Positions 9,101-17,236 are shown, counted from the stretch's first letter. The stretch: 64,000 nucleotides of DNA from Polaribacter sp. MED152 (GCF_000152945.2 NC_020830.1:2614501-2678500); one strand, 5' to 3'. The notes: generated by a model not told the origin, from the letters alone. Translations and numbers: made by a program.

Positions 9101-10466
9101 CATGTTTTTTAGAGAATTTTAATAAAGTTTCGTTTACTATATTTTCATCTTGTTGATTATGACGCATCAACTCAATGTAGAAATCGTCTTGAAATTGCTC
9201 TTTCCACCAAAGTAAGGCTTCTTCAGCTTGTTTTTCTCCAAGATTTAAAATCTTACTTGGTACTTCTCCATATAAATTACCAGTTAAAACAATGATATCA
9301 TCTTTGTATTTTTTAATGATTTCTTTGTCAATTCTTGGTACGTAGTAAAATCCATCAACAAAAGCAATCGAAGACATTTTTGCTAAATTGTGATAACCAT
9401 TTTTGTTTTTGGCTAGTAATACAACTTGATAACCATTGTCTTTTTGAGATTTATTTTTATGATCTTCACAAATATTGAACTCACAACCAATGATTGGTTT
9501 CATTGGTGTTTCTGCAGTTTTGTTATGGTTTAATACTGCACTCACAAAATGGAAGGAAGCCATCATGTTTGCAGTGTCTGTCATTGCAACTGCAGGCATA
9601 TTGTCTTTAGCTGCTGCTTTTACAATGTTACCAATTTGCATGGTAGATTGTAGTACAGAAAACTGAGTATGATTGTGTAAATGCGCAAATTGAACGTCTT
9701 TTAATTCTGCTAAACCTTCTGAAGTAGATCTGGTTTCTTCAGTATCTTTTAGCTTTTCTAAACGCTTACGTATTTTATCACTCTCTTTTTTTAGGTTGAT
9801 GTGTTTTAAACCAATTAATTGAATTGGTTTAGGATTTTCTTCTGAAAAGTTTTTAAAATATTCTTGATCTACATCTAGCTCTTCTTTGGTAAACTCTCTA
9901 ATTCGAATTAGTTCTAAGAAACAGCGAGTTGTAGCTTCAACATCTGCTGTTGCATTGTGAGCTTCAGCAAAATCGATTCCAAATAAATGCTTGTGTAATT
10001 CTGTAAGTGTGGGTAACTTAAATTTACCTCCTCTACCACCAGGAATTTGACATAAAAGGGCTGTTTTTTCTGTACAAGTATCTAAAACTGGTAATTGATT
10101 AAGATTTGTTTCTGTAGCTAGTCTGTGAAATTCACAGCCCATAATATTTAAATCGAACTCTACATTTTGACCAACAACAAATTTTGTTTTTTGTAAAACT
10201 TCGTTAAATAAAGCCAAGCCTTCTTCTAATGTAATACCTTCTTGTTGGGCTAACTCAGTAGAAATACCATGAATTCTTTCTGCATCATAAGGAATGTTAA
10301 ATCCTTCAGGTTGAATTAAAAAATCATTGTGTTCTATAACTCTACCCATTTCATCATGCAATTGCCAAGCAATTTGTATGCATCTTGGCCAATTGTCTGT
10401 GTCTGTAATTGGGGCATTCCAGCTTTTTGGTAAACCTGTAGTTTCAGTATCAAAAATTAAGTACAT
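6129..10466 (-). CDS. dnaE: DNA polymerase III subunit alpha with N-terminal 3'-5' exonuclease domain
   Basis: A 1445-aa replicative polymerase. Residues 1-190 form a DnaQ-like DEDDh exonuclease: DTETTGL at 6-12, a mid-domain D in NVEFDLNIMG, and HNATADVEAT at 170-179. After a charged linker, the PHP domain starts at about 260 (AHLHNHTQFS). The polymerase core carries PDIDIDFDDEGR (about residue 672), with catalytic aspartates. Helix-hairpin-helix and OB regions follow (GMAAVKGVGAAAV; FAGIITEVQHRV). Proofreading is thus fused to the polymerase, unlike the separate DnaQ of E. coli. It has no close same-strand neighbour and converges with gldA. Confidence 0.96.
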   Translation of the reverse strand: MYLIFDTETTGLPKSWNAPITDTDNWPRCIQIAWQLHDEMGRVIEHNDFLIQPEGFNIPYDAERIHGISTELAQQEGITLEEGLALFNEVLQKTKFVVGQNVEFDLNIMGCEFHRLATETNLNQLPVLDTCTEKTALLCQIPGGRGGKFKLPTLTELHKHLFGIDFAEAHNATADVEATTRCFLELIRIREFTKEELDVDQEYFKNFSEENPKPIQLIGLKHINLKKESDKIRKRLEKLKDTEETRSTSEGLAELKDVQFAHLHNHTQFSVLQSTMQIGNIVKAAAKDNMPAVAMTDTANMMASFHFVSAVLNHNKTAETPMKPIIGCEFNICEDHKNKSQKDNGYQVVLLAKNKNGYHNLAKMSSIAFVDGFYYVPRIDKEIIKKYKDDIIVLTGNLYGEVPSKILNLGEKQAEEALLWWKEQFQDDFYIELMRHNQQDENIVNETLLKFSKKHDIKIVATNNTFYLEKKDANAHDILLCVKDGEKQATPKGKGRGYRYGLPNEEYYFKSSDEMKTLFADLPEAIINIQEIVDKIEIFTLARDVLLPAFDIPDEFKDARDNEDGGKRGENNFLKHLTFEGAKIRYGEITPEIKERLDFELEVIEKTGYPGYFLIVEDFIREARKMDVAVGPGRGSAAGSVVAYCLWITNIDPIKYDLLFERFLNPERVSMPDIDIDFDDEGRGRVMDYVIDKYGANQVAQIITYGTMAAKSSIRDTARVLDLPLFEADRIAKLIPGIKLKNIFGDDPKSKGKVDGLRAEEKQLVEELRTMSSGSDLVSETINKATILEGSVRNTGIHACGVIITPGDITNYVPVALAKDSDMYVTQFDNSVVESAGLLKMDFLGLKTLTLIKDTVKIVKAKHGVELDPENFPLDDEKTYELFQRGETVGIFQYESPGMQKHMRSLKPTVFADLIAMNALYRPGPMEYIPSFINRKHGTEDIEYDLPAMEEYLAETYGITVYQEQVMLLSQKLADFTKGEADVLRKAMGKKQIAVLDKMKPKFIEQAGKNGHDEEKLEKIWKDWEAFASYAFNKSHSTCYAWIAYQTAYLKAHYPAEYMASVLSNNMKDIKAVSFFMEECKRMGLEVLGPDINESYLKFSVNQEGAVRFGMAAVKGVGAAAVRAIIAERKENGNYSSIFDLAKRVDLRAANKKSFDSLIKAGAFDSFSDTHRAQYFATDEKGITFLERAMKFGSKYQENENSAQVSMFGETSTVQFPEPDIPECETWGTMELLSQEKEVIGIYISAHPLDDFKNEMIFCNASLKYFKGDLNKYVGMNLSFAGIITEVQHRVSKAGKGWASFFIEDYGDSNEFRVFGEDYLKFKHFLVPNSFLFVRATIQAGWTNKDGVQGEPRIKFTEFKLLHDIMDTLCKKITIKMSVDELSEERILNLESILRNVNGTQSLNFTIWDAKEKIELSLPSRNTKIKISSELLATLDKQQINYKLN

Positions 10467-10551
10467 AGAAGATTTTGTCTGATAAATTTGGAAGGTTAAA
10501 AGTACAAAATCAACACAGATTTAGAACTAATAAGTTGTTTAGACTTATCAA

Positions 10552-10586
10552 CAAAAAAAGTCAACCCAATTAAGGATTGACTTTCT
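10552..10586 (-). terminator. Terminator after the PA2169-type gene (minus strand)
   Basis: AAAGTCAACC pairs imperfectly with GGATTGACTTT. Read on the minus strand, the hairpin is followed by a run of seven T, just past the stop codon at 10611. Confidence 0.65.
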
Positions 10587-10610
10587 TAAACTAATTCAAA
10601 TAATTTATTT

Positions 10611-11057
10611 TTATGCTAACTCTTCTTCTACCATTAATGAGTTAATTGCAGACTGAATTTTAATTTTCTGTCTATCTAACATTTTCTCTGTACTTGGTGC
10701 AAATTCGTTGTCTTTTAAAATTTCGCAATATTCATCAAAACTAGCTTTTTCACCTCTAAGAGCTTCTTCTAAAATAGCTTCTTCATCGTTTGATGTGAAT
10801 AAAGATTTTAAAGACATCCAGTTTCTGTGCATGGCTCCTGTAAAGGTTCCATTATCTTCTGGAATTTGTCCATAAGATAAAATCTCTGTTCTTAAATTTT
10901 TTGCAAACTCACTTCTTTCAGAGGCTCTATTTTTAAAAAAGATTTTTAGTCTTGTACTATCTACATTTTCAGCAGCATTTAAATACCCTTTTTCGGCATC
11001 ATAATTCTTCTCTAACAATTCATTTAATTGATTCGAAACTTTTTCACTATACTTCAT
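10611..11057 (-). CDS. PA2169-type four-helix-bundle protein (DUF2383)
   Basis: A 148-aa all-helical, soluble, charged protein of the DUF2383/PA2169 four-helix-bundle family (ferritin-like fold). Family-like segments are LLEKNYDAEKGYLNAAENV, the following LRTEI, and GAMHRNWMSLKSLF, then an ALRGEKASFDEYCEIL helix. The role is unknown; the family is often found with stress and envelope genes. It is a paralog of 25456-25905. Its promoter carries the same 21-bp-spaced direct repeat and its leader the same hairpin as that paralog, although it lies 14 kb away. No signal peptide is visible. Confidence 0.85.
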   Translation of the reverse strand: MKYSEKVSNQLNELLEKNYDAEKGYLNAAENVDSTRLKIFFKNRASERSEFAKNLRTEILSYGQIPEDNGTFTGAMHRNWMSLKSLFTSNDEEAILEEALRGEKASFDEYCEILKDNEFAPSTEKMLDRQKIKIQSAINSLMVEEELA

Positions 11058-11094
11058 AATATCATTTTCATTTTAAATTTCAACAATTTATTTT

Positions 11095-11118
11095 AAGATG
11101 CTCATTGTTTAACATCTG
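11095..11118 (-). promoter_or_regulatory. Conserved 5' leader hairpin of the PA2169-type gene
   Basis: On the minus strand, arms AGATG and CATCT enclose a loop containing TTAAACAATGAG. The second PA2169-type gene has a closely similar element at 25396-25419 in its leader. No poly-T follows, so it is not a terminator. Confidence 0.45.
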
Positions 11119-11121
11119 ATA

Positions 11122-11178
11122 CAAAAGTAATTAAGATTCAGATCCTTCATTTGTTCAAACGAATTGATTGTTAACTCA
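11122..11178 (-). promoter_or_regulatory. Shared-regulon promoter: 21-bp direct repeat plus -7 box
   Basis: Reading on the minus strand: TGAGTTAA (5' end at 11178), TGAACAAA starting exactly 21 bp downstream (11157), and a TACTTTTG -7 box starting 28 bp after that (11129). The same spacing recurs upstream of 20944, 25456, 26091 and probably 23774. It drives the PA2169-type gene at 10611. Confidence 0.75.
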
Positions 11179-11263
11179 ATCGCTATTTTTATATTTTTTT
11201 AATAAATACTGATACTGAATATTTTATAGTTCTTTTTATTAGTTTTTATTAAAAAGAAAATTG

Positions 11264-11271
11264 TAAATTTG
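11264..11271 (+). promoter_or_regulatory. -7 box (TAAATTTG) for rpsP-rimM
   Basis: TAAATTTG matches the TAnnTTTG consensus 68 bp before the rpsP start, implying a leader of about 60 nt. Confidence 0.55.
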
Positions 11272-11278
11272 CGCTCGC

Positions 11279-11324
11279 TTATTACGAGATAATAAGAGTT
11301 TTAATAACCAAGGTCGAGAACCTT
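11279..11324 (+). promoter_or_regulatory. Structured 5' leader of rpsP with two small hairpins
   Basis: TTATT (11279-11283) can pair with AATAA (11291-11295), and AAGGT (11310-11314) pairs with ACCTT (11320-11324) around CGAGA. The second hairpin ends 15 nt before the start codon. A role in autoregulation of the ribosomal-protein operon is only an inference. Confidence 0.35.
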
Positions 11325-11339
11325 AAAAAATTAATAAGT

Positions 11340-11903
11340 ATGCCAGTAAAGATTAGATTACAAAGACATGGTAAAAAAGGCAAGCCATTTTATTGGATTG
11401 TTGCTGCAGATGCACGTGCAAAGAGAGATGGACGCTATTTAGAAAAAATAGGTACCTACAACCCAAATGTAAACCCAGCTGAAATTAACTTAGATGTTGA
11501 TGGTGCTGTAAAATGGTTACAAAATGGTGCTCAGCCAACTGATACTGCAAAAGCAATTTTATCTTACAAAGGAGCTATGCTAAAAAATCATTTAGTAGGT
11601 GGTGTAAGAAAAGGAGCTTTAACTGAAGAGCAAGCAGAAGAGAAATTTAATGCTTGGTTAGCAGAGAAAGAAGGTAAAGTTTCTTCTAAAGAAGAAAAAT
11701 TAGCAAAAGCTGAGGCAGACGCTAAAGCAAAAGCTTTAGAAGCTGAAAAGGCTGTAAATGAAGCTAGAATTGCTGCAAACTTACCAGAAGTAGAAGAAGC
11801 TGGTGATGCTACTGAAGAAGTAGAAGCATTAGAAGTTGCTGCTGAAGAAGGAGCTGCTGCTGCAGATTCTGAAGTTGCAGAAGAAGAAAAATCAGCTGAG
11901 TAA
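11340..11903 (+). CDS. rpsP: 30S ribosomal protein S16 with long acidic tail
   Basis: Residues 1-80 are a canonical S16 ([21 protein letters not shown], then KIGTYNPN and [12 protein letters not shown]), a small-subunit protein needed for 30S assembly. The protein is 187 aa, about twice the usual bacterial length of 80-90. The extra C-terminal part is Ala/Glu/Lys-rich, helical and acidic at the end, without recognisable domains. Such extended S16 proteins occur in Bacteroidota. rimM follows 14 bp downstream, the usual rpsP-rimM pairing. Confidence 0.95.
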   Translation: MPVKIRLQRHGKKGKPFYWIVAADARAKRDGRYLEKIGTYNPNVNPAEINLDVDGAVKWLQNGAQPTDTAKAILSYKGAMLKNHLVGGVRKGALTEEQAEEKFNAWLAEKEGKVSSKEEKLAKAEADAKAKALEAEKAVNEARIAANLPEVEEAGDATEEVEALEVAAEEGAAAADSEVAEEEKSAE

Positions 11904-11917
11904 AACTTTTATACGAT

Positions 11918-12448
11918 ATGCGTAAAGAAGAGTGTTTTTACTTAGGCAGAATCGTAACAAAATATAGTTTTAAGGGTGAAGTTGTTATCAAATTAGATAC
12001 AGACGAACCTGAGTTGTATAAAAATATGGAATCAGTTTATGTCGAATTTGGCAGTAATCTGGTTCCATTTTTTATTGAAAAAAGTTCACTACACAAAGGA
12101 AATCAATTGCGAGTTCAGTTTGAAGATGTTTATTCTGAAGAAGAAGCAGATTCTATTTTAAAATGTGGTATTTATTTGCCTTTAGATTTGTTGCCTAAAT
12201 TATCTGGAGATAAATTTTATTTTCACGAAGTAATTGGTTTTAAAGTTATGGATGCCAATTATGGTGAAGTTGGTTCTATTGTGCATATTAATGATAAAGC
12301 TGCACAACCATTGTTTGAAATAGATAGTAATGGAAAAGAGGTTTTTATACCTATGATAGATGATTTCATAAAAAAAGTAGACAGAGCAAACAAAACTATT
12401 GAAGTCGAAACTCCAGAAGGCTTAATAGAATTGTACTTAAATAGTTAG
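11918..12448 (+). CDS. rimM: Ribosome maturation factor RimM
   Basis: A 176-aa protein close to the family length. The N-terminal RimM barrel begins with FYLGRIVTKYSFKGEVVIKL, and the C-terminal PRC-barrel contains FYFHEVIGFKV and FIPMIDDFIKKVD. RimM binds S19 in the 30S head and promotes late 30S assembly and 16S processing. Its position 14 bp after rpsP supports one operon under the promoter at 11264. Confidence 0.95.
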   Translation: MRKEECFYLGRIVTKYSFKGEVVIKLDTDEPELYKNMESVYVEFGSNLVPFFIEKSSLHKGNQLRVQFEDVYSEEEADSILKCGIYLPLDLLPKLSGDKFYFHEVIGFKVMDANYGEVGSIVHINDKAAQPLFEIDSNGKEVFIPMIDDFIKKVDRANKTIEVETPEGLIELYLNS

Positions 12449-12462
12449 AAAGCTATTTGTTT

Positions 12463-12891
12463 TTAAGGAATATCAAAACTAAAATTTACTCTCGCAAATT
12501 CATTTGCATTACCATTGCTAGCTCTCTCTAACAATAATTCACCTTCTACAAATACTTGTACTTTTAATTCAGAGGTGCTAAAGTTATTTCTAAAAGCTTC
12601 ACCATCTAAAAAATCGTATTTATAGTTATCAAAAATTAGCTTTAAAGGTAAAGGGTTACCATCTGTATCGTATTTAAATACGTATGCTTCTGCAACATCT
12701 GTAGCCAAATCAATATCATAATAAGTAATCATAGCCTCATCATAATTAGGTTCAGTTGTTGTAAAAATAATTTCAATATCGTTTGTAGTTGCTTCTTCTT
12801 GAGCAGCAATATCAGCAGCAGTTAATTCATCACAAGTACAACTGCAAGAATATAAAATGGCTAACATAAAAACGGCTACTATTTTCTTCAT
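12463..12891 (-). CDS. Hypothetical lipoprotein
   Basis: A 142-aa protein with a lipoprotein signal peptide; candidate lipobox cysteines lie in AILYSCSCTCD, around residues 16-20. The rest is acidic and probably beta-rich, with no family I recognise. It converges on rimM with 14 bp between the stops. The upstream region has a near-consensus TAATATTG box on the minus strand, close to the divergent methyltransferase promoter. Confidence 0.7.
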   Translation of the reverse strand: MKKIVAVFMLAILYSCSCTCDELTAADIAAQEEATTNDIEIIFTTTEPNYDEAMITYYDIDLATDVAEAYVFKYDTDGNPLPLKLIFDNYKYDFLDGEAFRNNFSTSELKVQVFVEGELLLERASNGNANEFARVNFSFDIP

Positions 12892-12944
12892 AATTGTGAT
12901 GTTTACTTTTATAAAAATTTAATTTTTAATACTACAATATTAGT

Positions 12945-12952
12945 TAATTTTG
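12945..12952 (+). promoter_or_regulatory. -7 box (TAATTTTG) for the tRNA1(Val) methyltransferase gene
   Basis: TAATTTTG matches TAnnTTTG. Transcription would begin near 12958-12960, leaving about 16 nt before the proposed ATT start at 12975 and thus placing the conserved N-terminal codons inside the transcript. Confidence 0.5.
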
Positions 12953-12974
12953 CGCTAACTAAAAACTTACAGTT

Positions 12975-13694
12975 ATTAAACCTTTTAAATTTAAACAATT
13001 TACAATTCACCAAGACAAAACTGCTATGAAAGTGGGCACAGATGGTGTGCTTCTTGGAGCTTGGTGTACCATTAAAGATGAGGTAGATTCTATACTCGAT
13101 ATTGGTTCTGGTACAGGAATTCTCGGTTTAATGATGGCTCAACGTTCCGAAGCATTTACAATTGACGCTGTAGAAATAGATGAAGCTGCATACGAACAAA
13201 CCGTAGAGAATTTTGAAGGTTCAGATTGGGGAGACCGATTGTTTTGTTATCACTCTAACTTTATAGATTTTGCAGATGAAATTGTAGAAGAAGAGGAAAG
13301 CTATGATCTCGTAATTTCTAATCCTCCTTTTTATTCTGATGAATTTGAAACGGAGGATGATTCTAGAAATAAAGCAAGATTTACTTCATCATTATCTTTT
13401 AATGATTTATTAAAAAATGTTGCAAAAATTTTAAGTGATGATGGTCAATTTTCAACCATAATACCAAGAAAAGAAGAAGCAATATTTATTGATTTGGCAA
13501 AGAGCTATGACTTACATGTTAATCGAATCTGTCATGTTAGAGGTAATGAAACTTCTGAAGTGAAAAGGAGTTTACTTGAGTTTTCTTTTCAAGAGAAAGA
13601 TGTAGATTATCAAGAATTAACAATTGAAACAGAAAGACATAAATATACAGAGCCTTACATTGCCTTAACCAAAGCGTTTTATTTAAAAATGTAA
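12975..13694 (+). CDS. trmN6: tRNA1(Val) (adenine37-N6)-methyltransferase, probable ATT start
   Basis: An SAM-dependent N6-adenine methyltransferase. It has motif I LDIGSGTGILGLMMAQ, and the catalytic NPPF lies in DLVISNPPFYSDEF. The first ATG (13026) falls inside the conserved AMKVGTDGVLLGAW block. In-frame codons upstream encode KPFKFKQFTIHQDKTA, which matches the N-terminus I recall for the E. coli enzyme (FKQF...DRCAMKVGTDG). Between the in-frame stop at 12960 and that block there is no ATG, GTG or TTG, so ATT at 12975 (reading MKPFKFKQF) is the best start, giving 239 aa. The conventional alternative is 13026-13694 (222 aa). Confidence 0.85.
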   Translation: MKPFKFKQFTIHQDKTAMKVGTDGVLLGAWCTIKDEVDSILDIGSGTGILGLMMAQRSEAFTIDAVEIDEAAYEQTVENFEGSDWGDRLFCYHSNFIDFADEIVEEEESYDLVISNPPFYSDEFETEDDSRNKARFTSSLSFNDLLKNVAKILSDDGQFSTIIPRKEEAIFIDLAKSYDLHVNRICHVRGNETSEVKRSLLEFSFQEKDVDYQELTIETERHKYTEPYIALTKAFYLKM

Positions 13695-15062
13695 TTATCC
13701 TCTTACATGATTAGGATTGTACCCTAAATAAGGCACTTCCTTTTCTTTAAAAGTAATTCCATAAGTTTCTAATTCTTTTAAAATTGGGTCATAGACTTCT
13801 TTAGAAAGAGGTAGTTGAACTCCAGGTGTTTTTATTTCTCCTTTTAAAATTTTTAGTGCTGCAATTGCAACAGGTAATCCAACAGTTTTAGCCATTGCTG
13901 TATAAGTTTGATTTTCTCCTTTTACTACCAAACTACTTTCTAATTGTTTTTTCTCTCCATTTTTTTCAAAACCAAATAAATGTTGCATTACAATCATGTC
14001 TTTGTCTTCGCTTTTTAAAGTCCATGAATCTTCTAATATTTTTTGAAGAATTTGCGCAGGAGAAGCATTTTTTAGTTTGATTTTTTTGTTAGGATTAAAG
14101 AGGTCTAGTTCTAGCAATTTTTCCCACATAATATCATCTTGATCAATCTTTAAATAAGAACGTAATTTTAATTCTACAGAATCTGAGGGTGAGTAAGCTA
14201 AAAATAAGTTAACAAAATCTCGATAGCTCATATTTTCAGAATCCTCAATTTGATAGGAATCATCTGTCATGCCTAACTGTACAAAAATATTCCAAGCTCT
14301 AGAAAAACCAATTCTTCTAATGGTACCTCTATACATTGTGGGTATGTTGTCTAAACCGTAAACGCTTCTATATTTTAACGAGTCTCTATTTGCATAAGCC
14401 TCATACCTCTCACCTTCTATCTTTAAAAACTCCGTTCTTCGAAACAATTTATGGTAAGGAATGTATTTATATGTGCTTTCTTGAATAAACATGGCAGCTC
14501 CTCCTTGGCCAGCCAAAACCACATTTCTAGGATTCCAAGTAAATTTATAATTCCATAAATTAGTATCACTTTCAGGGGCAACCAATCCACCACAGAAAGA
14601 TTCAAAAAGCAACATATTCCCTTTTTGCTCTCTGATAGAATCGATAACTTTCATAGCACTCATATGATCAAGACCTGGGTCTAAACCAATTTCATTCATA
14701 AAGATGAGGTTGTTCTTTATTACTTTAGCATTTAAACTTTGCATCTCTTTAGAAATGTAAGATGCAGTTACCATATGTTTTTTGTAAAAAACACAATCTT
14801 TGGCCACTTCTATATGAAATCTTGCAGGTAACATAGAAATTACCAAATTCGATTTTTCAATTTCAGTTTTTCTTTGCTGATCATTAAATACGTCAAATTC
14901 TAAGACTGCTGTATTTTTATGATCATTAACTAATTCAGACGCATTTTTAATATCTAGATCTCCAATAGTTAGAAAGAGATTTTCTTCTTCAGCTTTATCT
15001 AATAAGTACTTTATTAAAGAAGAACTCGATTTACCAGCACCAATAATTAGAATATTTTTCAT
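13695..15062 (-). CDS. Saccharopine dehydrogenase-like oxidoreductase
   Basis: A 455-aa NAD(P)-dependent protein. An N-terminal Rossmann segment (ILIIGAGKSSSSLIKYLL, then FLTIGDLD) is followed by NEIGLDPGLDHMSAMKVID, characteristic of the saccharopine dehydrogenase/reductase family. The C-terminal region fits the saccharopine-reductase dimerisation domain. It probably acts in lysine degradation via saccharopine or a related amino-acid conversion; the direction and substrate cannot be fixed from sequence. It converges with trmN6 at abutting stops and diverges from the DUF423 gene. Confidence 0.85.
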   Translation of the reverse strand: MKNILIIGAGKSSSSLIKYLLDKAEEENLFLTIGDLDIKNASELVNDHKNTAVLEFDVFNDQQRKTEIEKSNLVISMLPARFHIEVAKDCVFYKKHMVTASYISKEMQSLNAKVIKNNLIFMNEIGLDPGLDHMSAMKVIDSIREQKGNMLLFESFCGGLVAPESDTNLWNYKFTWNPRNVVLAGQGGAAMFIQESTYKYIPYHKLFRRTEFLKIEGERYEAYANRDSLKYRSVYGLDNIPTMYRGTIRRIGFSRAWNIFVQLGMTDDSYQIEDSENMSYRDFVNLFLAYSPSDSVELKLRSYLKIDQDDIMWEKLLELDLFNPNKKIKLKNASPAQILQKILEDSWTLKSEDKDMIVMQHLFGFEKNGEKKQLESSLVVKGENQTYTAMAKTVGLPVAIAALKILKGEIKTPGVQLPLSKEVYDPILKELETYGITFKEKEVPYLGYNPNHVRG

Positions 15063-15099
15063 GAAATAAAACGTATTTTTGATCTAGAAACGAAGATAC

Positions 15100-15107
15100 T
15101 ATATTTG
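15100..15107 (+). promoter_or_regulatory. -7 box (TATATTTG) for the DUF423 gene
   Basis: TATATTTG is an exact TAnnTTTG match 28 bp before the ATG at 15135, in the divergent intergenic region. Confidence 0.5.
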
Positions 15108-15134
15108 TTTAAAATTTAACAAAAACACACTATA

Positions 15135-15515
15135 ATGTTTAAAAATTTAATTATTACTGCTATTTTAGGTATGTCAGCAGTAATTTTAGGTGCTTTTGCA
15201 GCACATGCTTTAAAAGATACTTTATCAGCTGAAGCTTTACAAAGTTTTGAAACTGCTGTTCGTTACCAAATGTATCATGTGTTAGTACTACTATTTGTAA
15301 ATATCTATGAAGGATTTACAGAAAAGCAAAAAAATAGCATAAGTTATCTTTTATTTTTAGGCATCCTTTTCTTTTCTGGTTCTATCTATTGCATTCAATT
15401 AACCTCTATCACAGCAAAATCTATTTGGTTTGTTACACCTTTAGGAGGGTTGTTTTTTATAATAGCTTGGCTTTCAATGATTGTAATATTCGTAAAAAAA
15501 ACAAGGAACAATTAA
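15135..15515 (+). CDS. DUF423 family membrane protein (YgdD-like)
   Basis: A 126-aa integral membrane protein with about four transmembrane segments. The family-typical start is ILGAFAAHALKD, followed by FETAVRYQMYHVLVLL and TPLGGLFFIIAWLSM. DUF423/YgdD proteins are small inner-membrane proteins without an established function. It stands alone between divergent and downstream promoters. Confidence 0.9.
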   Translation: MFKNLIITAILGMSAVILGAFAAHALKDTLSAEALQSFETAVRYQMYHVLVLLFVNIYEGFTEKQKNSISYLLFLGILFFSGSIYCIQLTSITAKSIWFVTPLGGLFFIIAWLSMIVIFVKKTRNN

Positions 15516-15563
15516 ATAATTCATAAATCTTTTCTGATAATCACGTTGTTTTAAAATATTCAT

Positions 15564-15571
15564 TAGTTTTG
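15564..15571 (+). promoter_or_regulatory. -7 box (TAGTTTTG) for pckA
   Basis: TAGTTTTG is an exact TAnnTTTG match 28 bp before the pckA ATG. A TTG at 15546-15548 lies about 15 bp upstream and could serve as an imperfect -33 element. Confidence 0.55.
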
Positions 15572-15599
15572 TTACTTATAAAATCAAAAAAATATTGAT

Positions 15600-17210
15600 A
15601 TGGTAGATACAAATACGAAATCGATTTCGTTAAATAGTCTAGGAATCAAAAATGCTACAGTTCGTTACCAATTAACTTCGAACCAATTACACAAAGAAAC
15701 TTTAGAAAAAGAACAAGGAGTAGAATCATCTTTAGGCGCAATTGCTGTAAATACAGGTGAATTTACAGGACGTTCACCTATGGATCGTTTTATTGTAAAA
15801 GATGATATTACAAAAGACGAGGTTTGGTGGAGTAACATCAACTTACCTTTTGATGAAAATAAATTTGACAGTCTTTACAATAAGGTTGTAGATTATTTAT
15901 CTGATAAAGAAATTTATGTTAGAGATAGTTATGCTTGTGCAGATGAAAATTATAAATTAAATATTAGAGTTGTTAATGAATATCCTTGGAGCAATATGTT
16001 TGCTTACAATATGTTCTTAAGACCAACAGAAGAAGAGTTAGTAGATTTTAGTCCTGAATGGACCGTTATAAATGCACCAGGTTTTATGGCAGATGCTGCT
16101 GTAGATGGAACGCGTCAGCACAACTTTGCAATTTTAAATTTTTCTAAGAAAATTGCATTAATTGGTGGTACAGGTTATACAGGTGAAATTAAAAAAGGAA
16201 TTTTCTCTGCTTTAAACTTTATTTTACCAGTTTATAAAAATACCTTGCCTATGCACTGTTCTGCCAATGTTGGTAAAGATGGTGATACAGCTATTTTCTT
16301 TGGTTTATCAGGTACAGGTAAAACAACTTTATCTACAGATCCAAACAGAAGTTTAATTGGTGATGATGAACATGGTTGGACAGCAGAAAACACTGTTTTT
16401 AATTTTGAAGGTGGTTGTTATGCTAAAGTAATTAACCTATCTCAAGAACAAGAGCCAGAAATTTTCTCGGCAATTAAAAAAGGTGCCATTTTAGAAAATG
16501 TAATTATGGATGACAATGGAGTTGTCGATTTTGCAGACACTTCAATTACTCAAAATACAAGAGTAAGTTACCCTATTTATCATATAGATAATATTCAGGA
16601 ACCATCTATTGGTAAAAACCCAAAGAATATTTTCTTTTTAACTGCAGATGCTTTTGGTGTTTTGCCTCCAATATCTAAATTAACACCAAGTCAAGCTGCA
16701 TATCACTTTATATCTGGTTATACAGCTAAAGTTGCAGGTACAGAAGCAGGTGTTACAGAGCCAGTACCGAGTTTTTCTGCCTGTTTTGGTGCACCATTTA
16801 TGCCTTTGCATCCAACAAGGTATGCAGAGATGCTAAGTACGAAAATGACAGAAGCAGGTGTAAATGTTTGGTTGGTAAACACAGGTTGGTCTGGAGGTAA
16901 ATATGGTGTTGGAAGAAGAATGCCATTGAAATACACAAGAGCAATGATTACTGCTGTTTTGAACGGAGATTTAAAAGATTATACTTACGAAGATTATCAT
17001 ATTCACTCAGTATTTGGTGTAGCACAACCAAGAACTTGTCCTGGTGTGCCAACAGAATTATTAAGTCCGAGAGCAACTTGGAATAATGATGACGCATACT
17101 ATGAAACTGCCTTTAAACTATCGAATGCATTTAGAAATAATTTTAAGCAATTCGAAGAATTTGCAAGCGAAGAAATTCGAAGAGGTGGACCTCAAAGATA
17201 TGCTTACTAG
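15600..17210 (+). CDS. pckA: Phosphoenolpyruvate carboxykinase (ATP)
   Basis: A 536-aa ATP-dependent PEP carboxykinase, near the usual 530-540 aa. It has the kinase-1a P-loop in FFGLSGTGKTTLSTDP (about residues 233-248), the metal-binding DDEHGW just after it, and the substrate-side segment TGEFTGRSPMDRFIV near the N-terminus. It converts oxaloacetate and ATP to PEP, CO2 and ADP, the first step of gluconeogenesis from TCA intermediates. It is monocistronic, with its own promoter and a strong terminator. Confidence 0.97.
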   Translation: MVDTNTKSISLNSLGIKNATVRYQLTSNQLHKETLEKEQGVESSLGAIAVNTGEFTGRSPMDRFIVKDDITKDEVWWSNINLPFDENKFDSLYNKVVDYLSDKEIYVRDSYACADENYKLNIRVVNEYPWSNMFAYNMFLRPTEEELVDFSPEWTVINAPGFMADAAVDGTRQHNFAILNFSKKIALIGGTGYTGEIKKGIFSALNFILPVYKNTLPMHCSANVGKDGDTAIFFGLSGTGKTTLSTDPNRSLIGDDEHGWTAENTVFNFEGGCYAKVINLSQEQEPEIFSAIKKGAILENVIMDDNGVVDFADTSITQNTRVSYPIYHIDNIQEPSIGKNPKNIFFLTADAFGVLPPISKLTPSQAAYHFISGYTAKVAGTEAGVTEPVPSFSACFGAPFMPLHPTRYAEMLSTKMTEAGVNVWLVNTGWSGGKYGVGRRMPLKYTRAMITAVLNGDLKDYTYEDYHIHSVFGVAQPRTCPGVPTELLSPRATWNNDDAYYETAFKLSNAFRNNFKQFEEFASEEIRRGGPQRYAY

Positions 17211-17236
17211 TGAACATTGTTTTTAGTTTAAATCAG

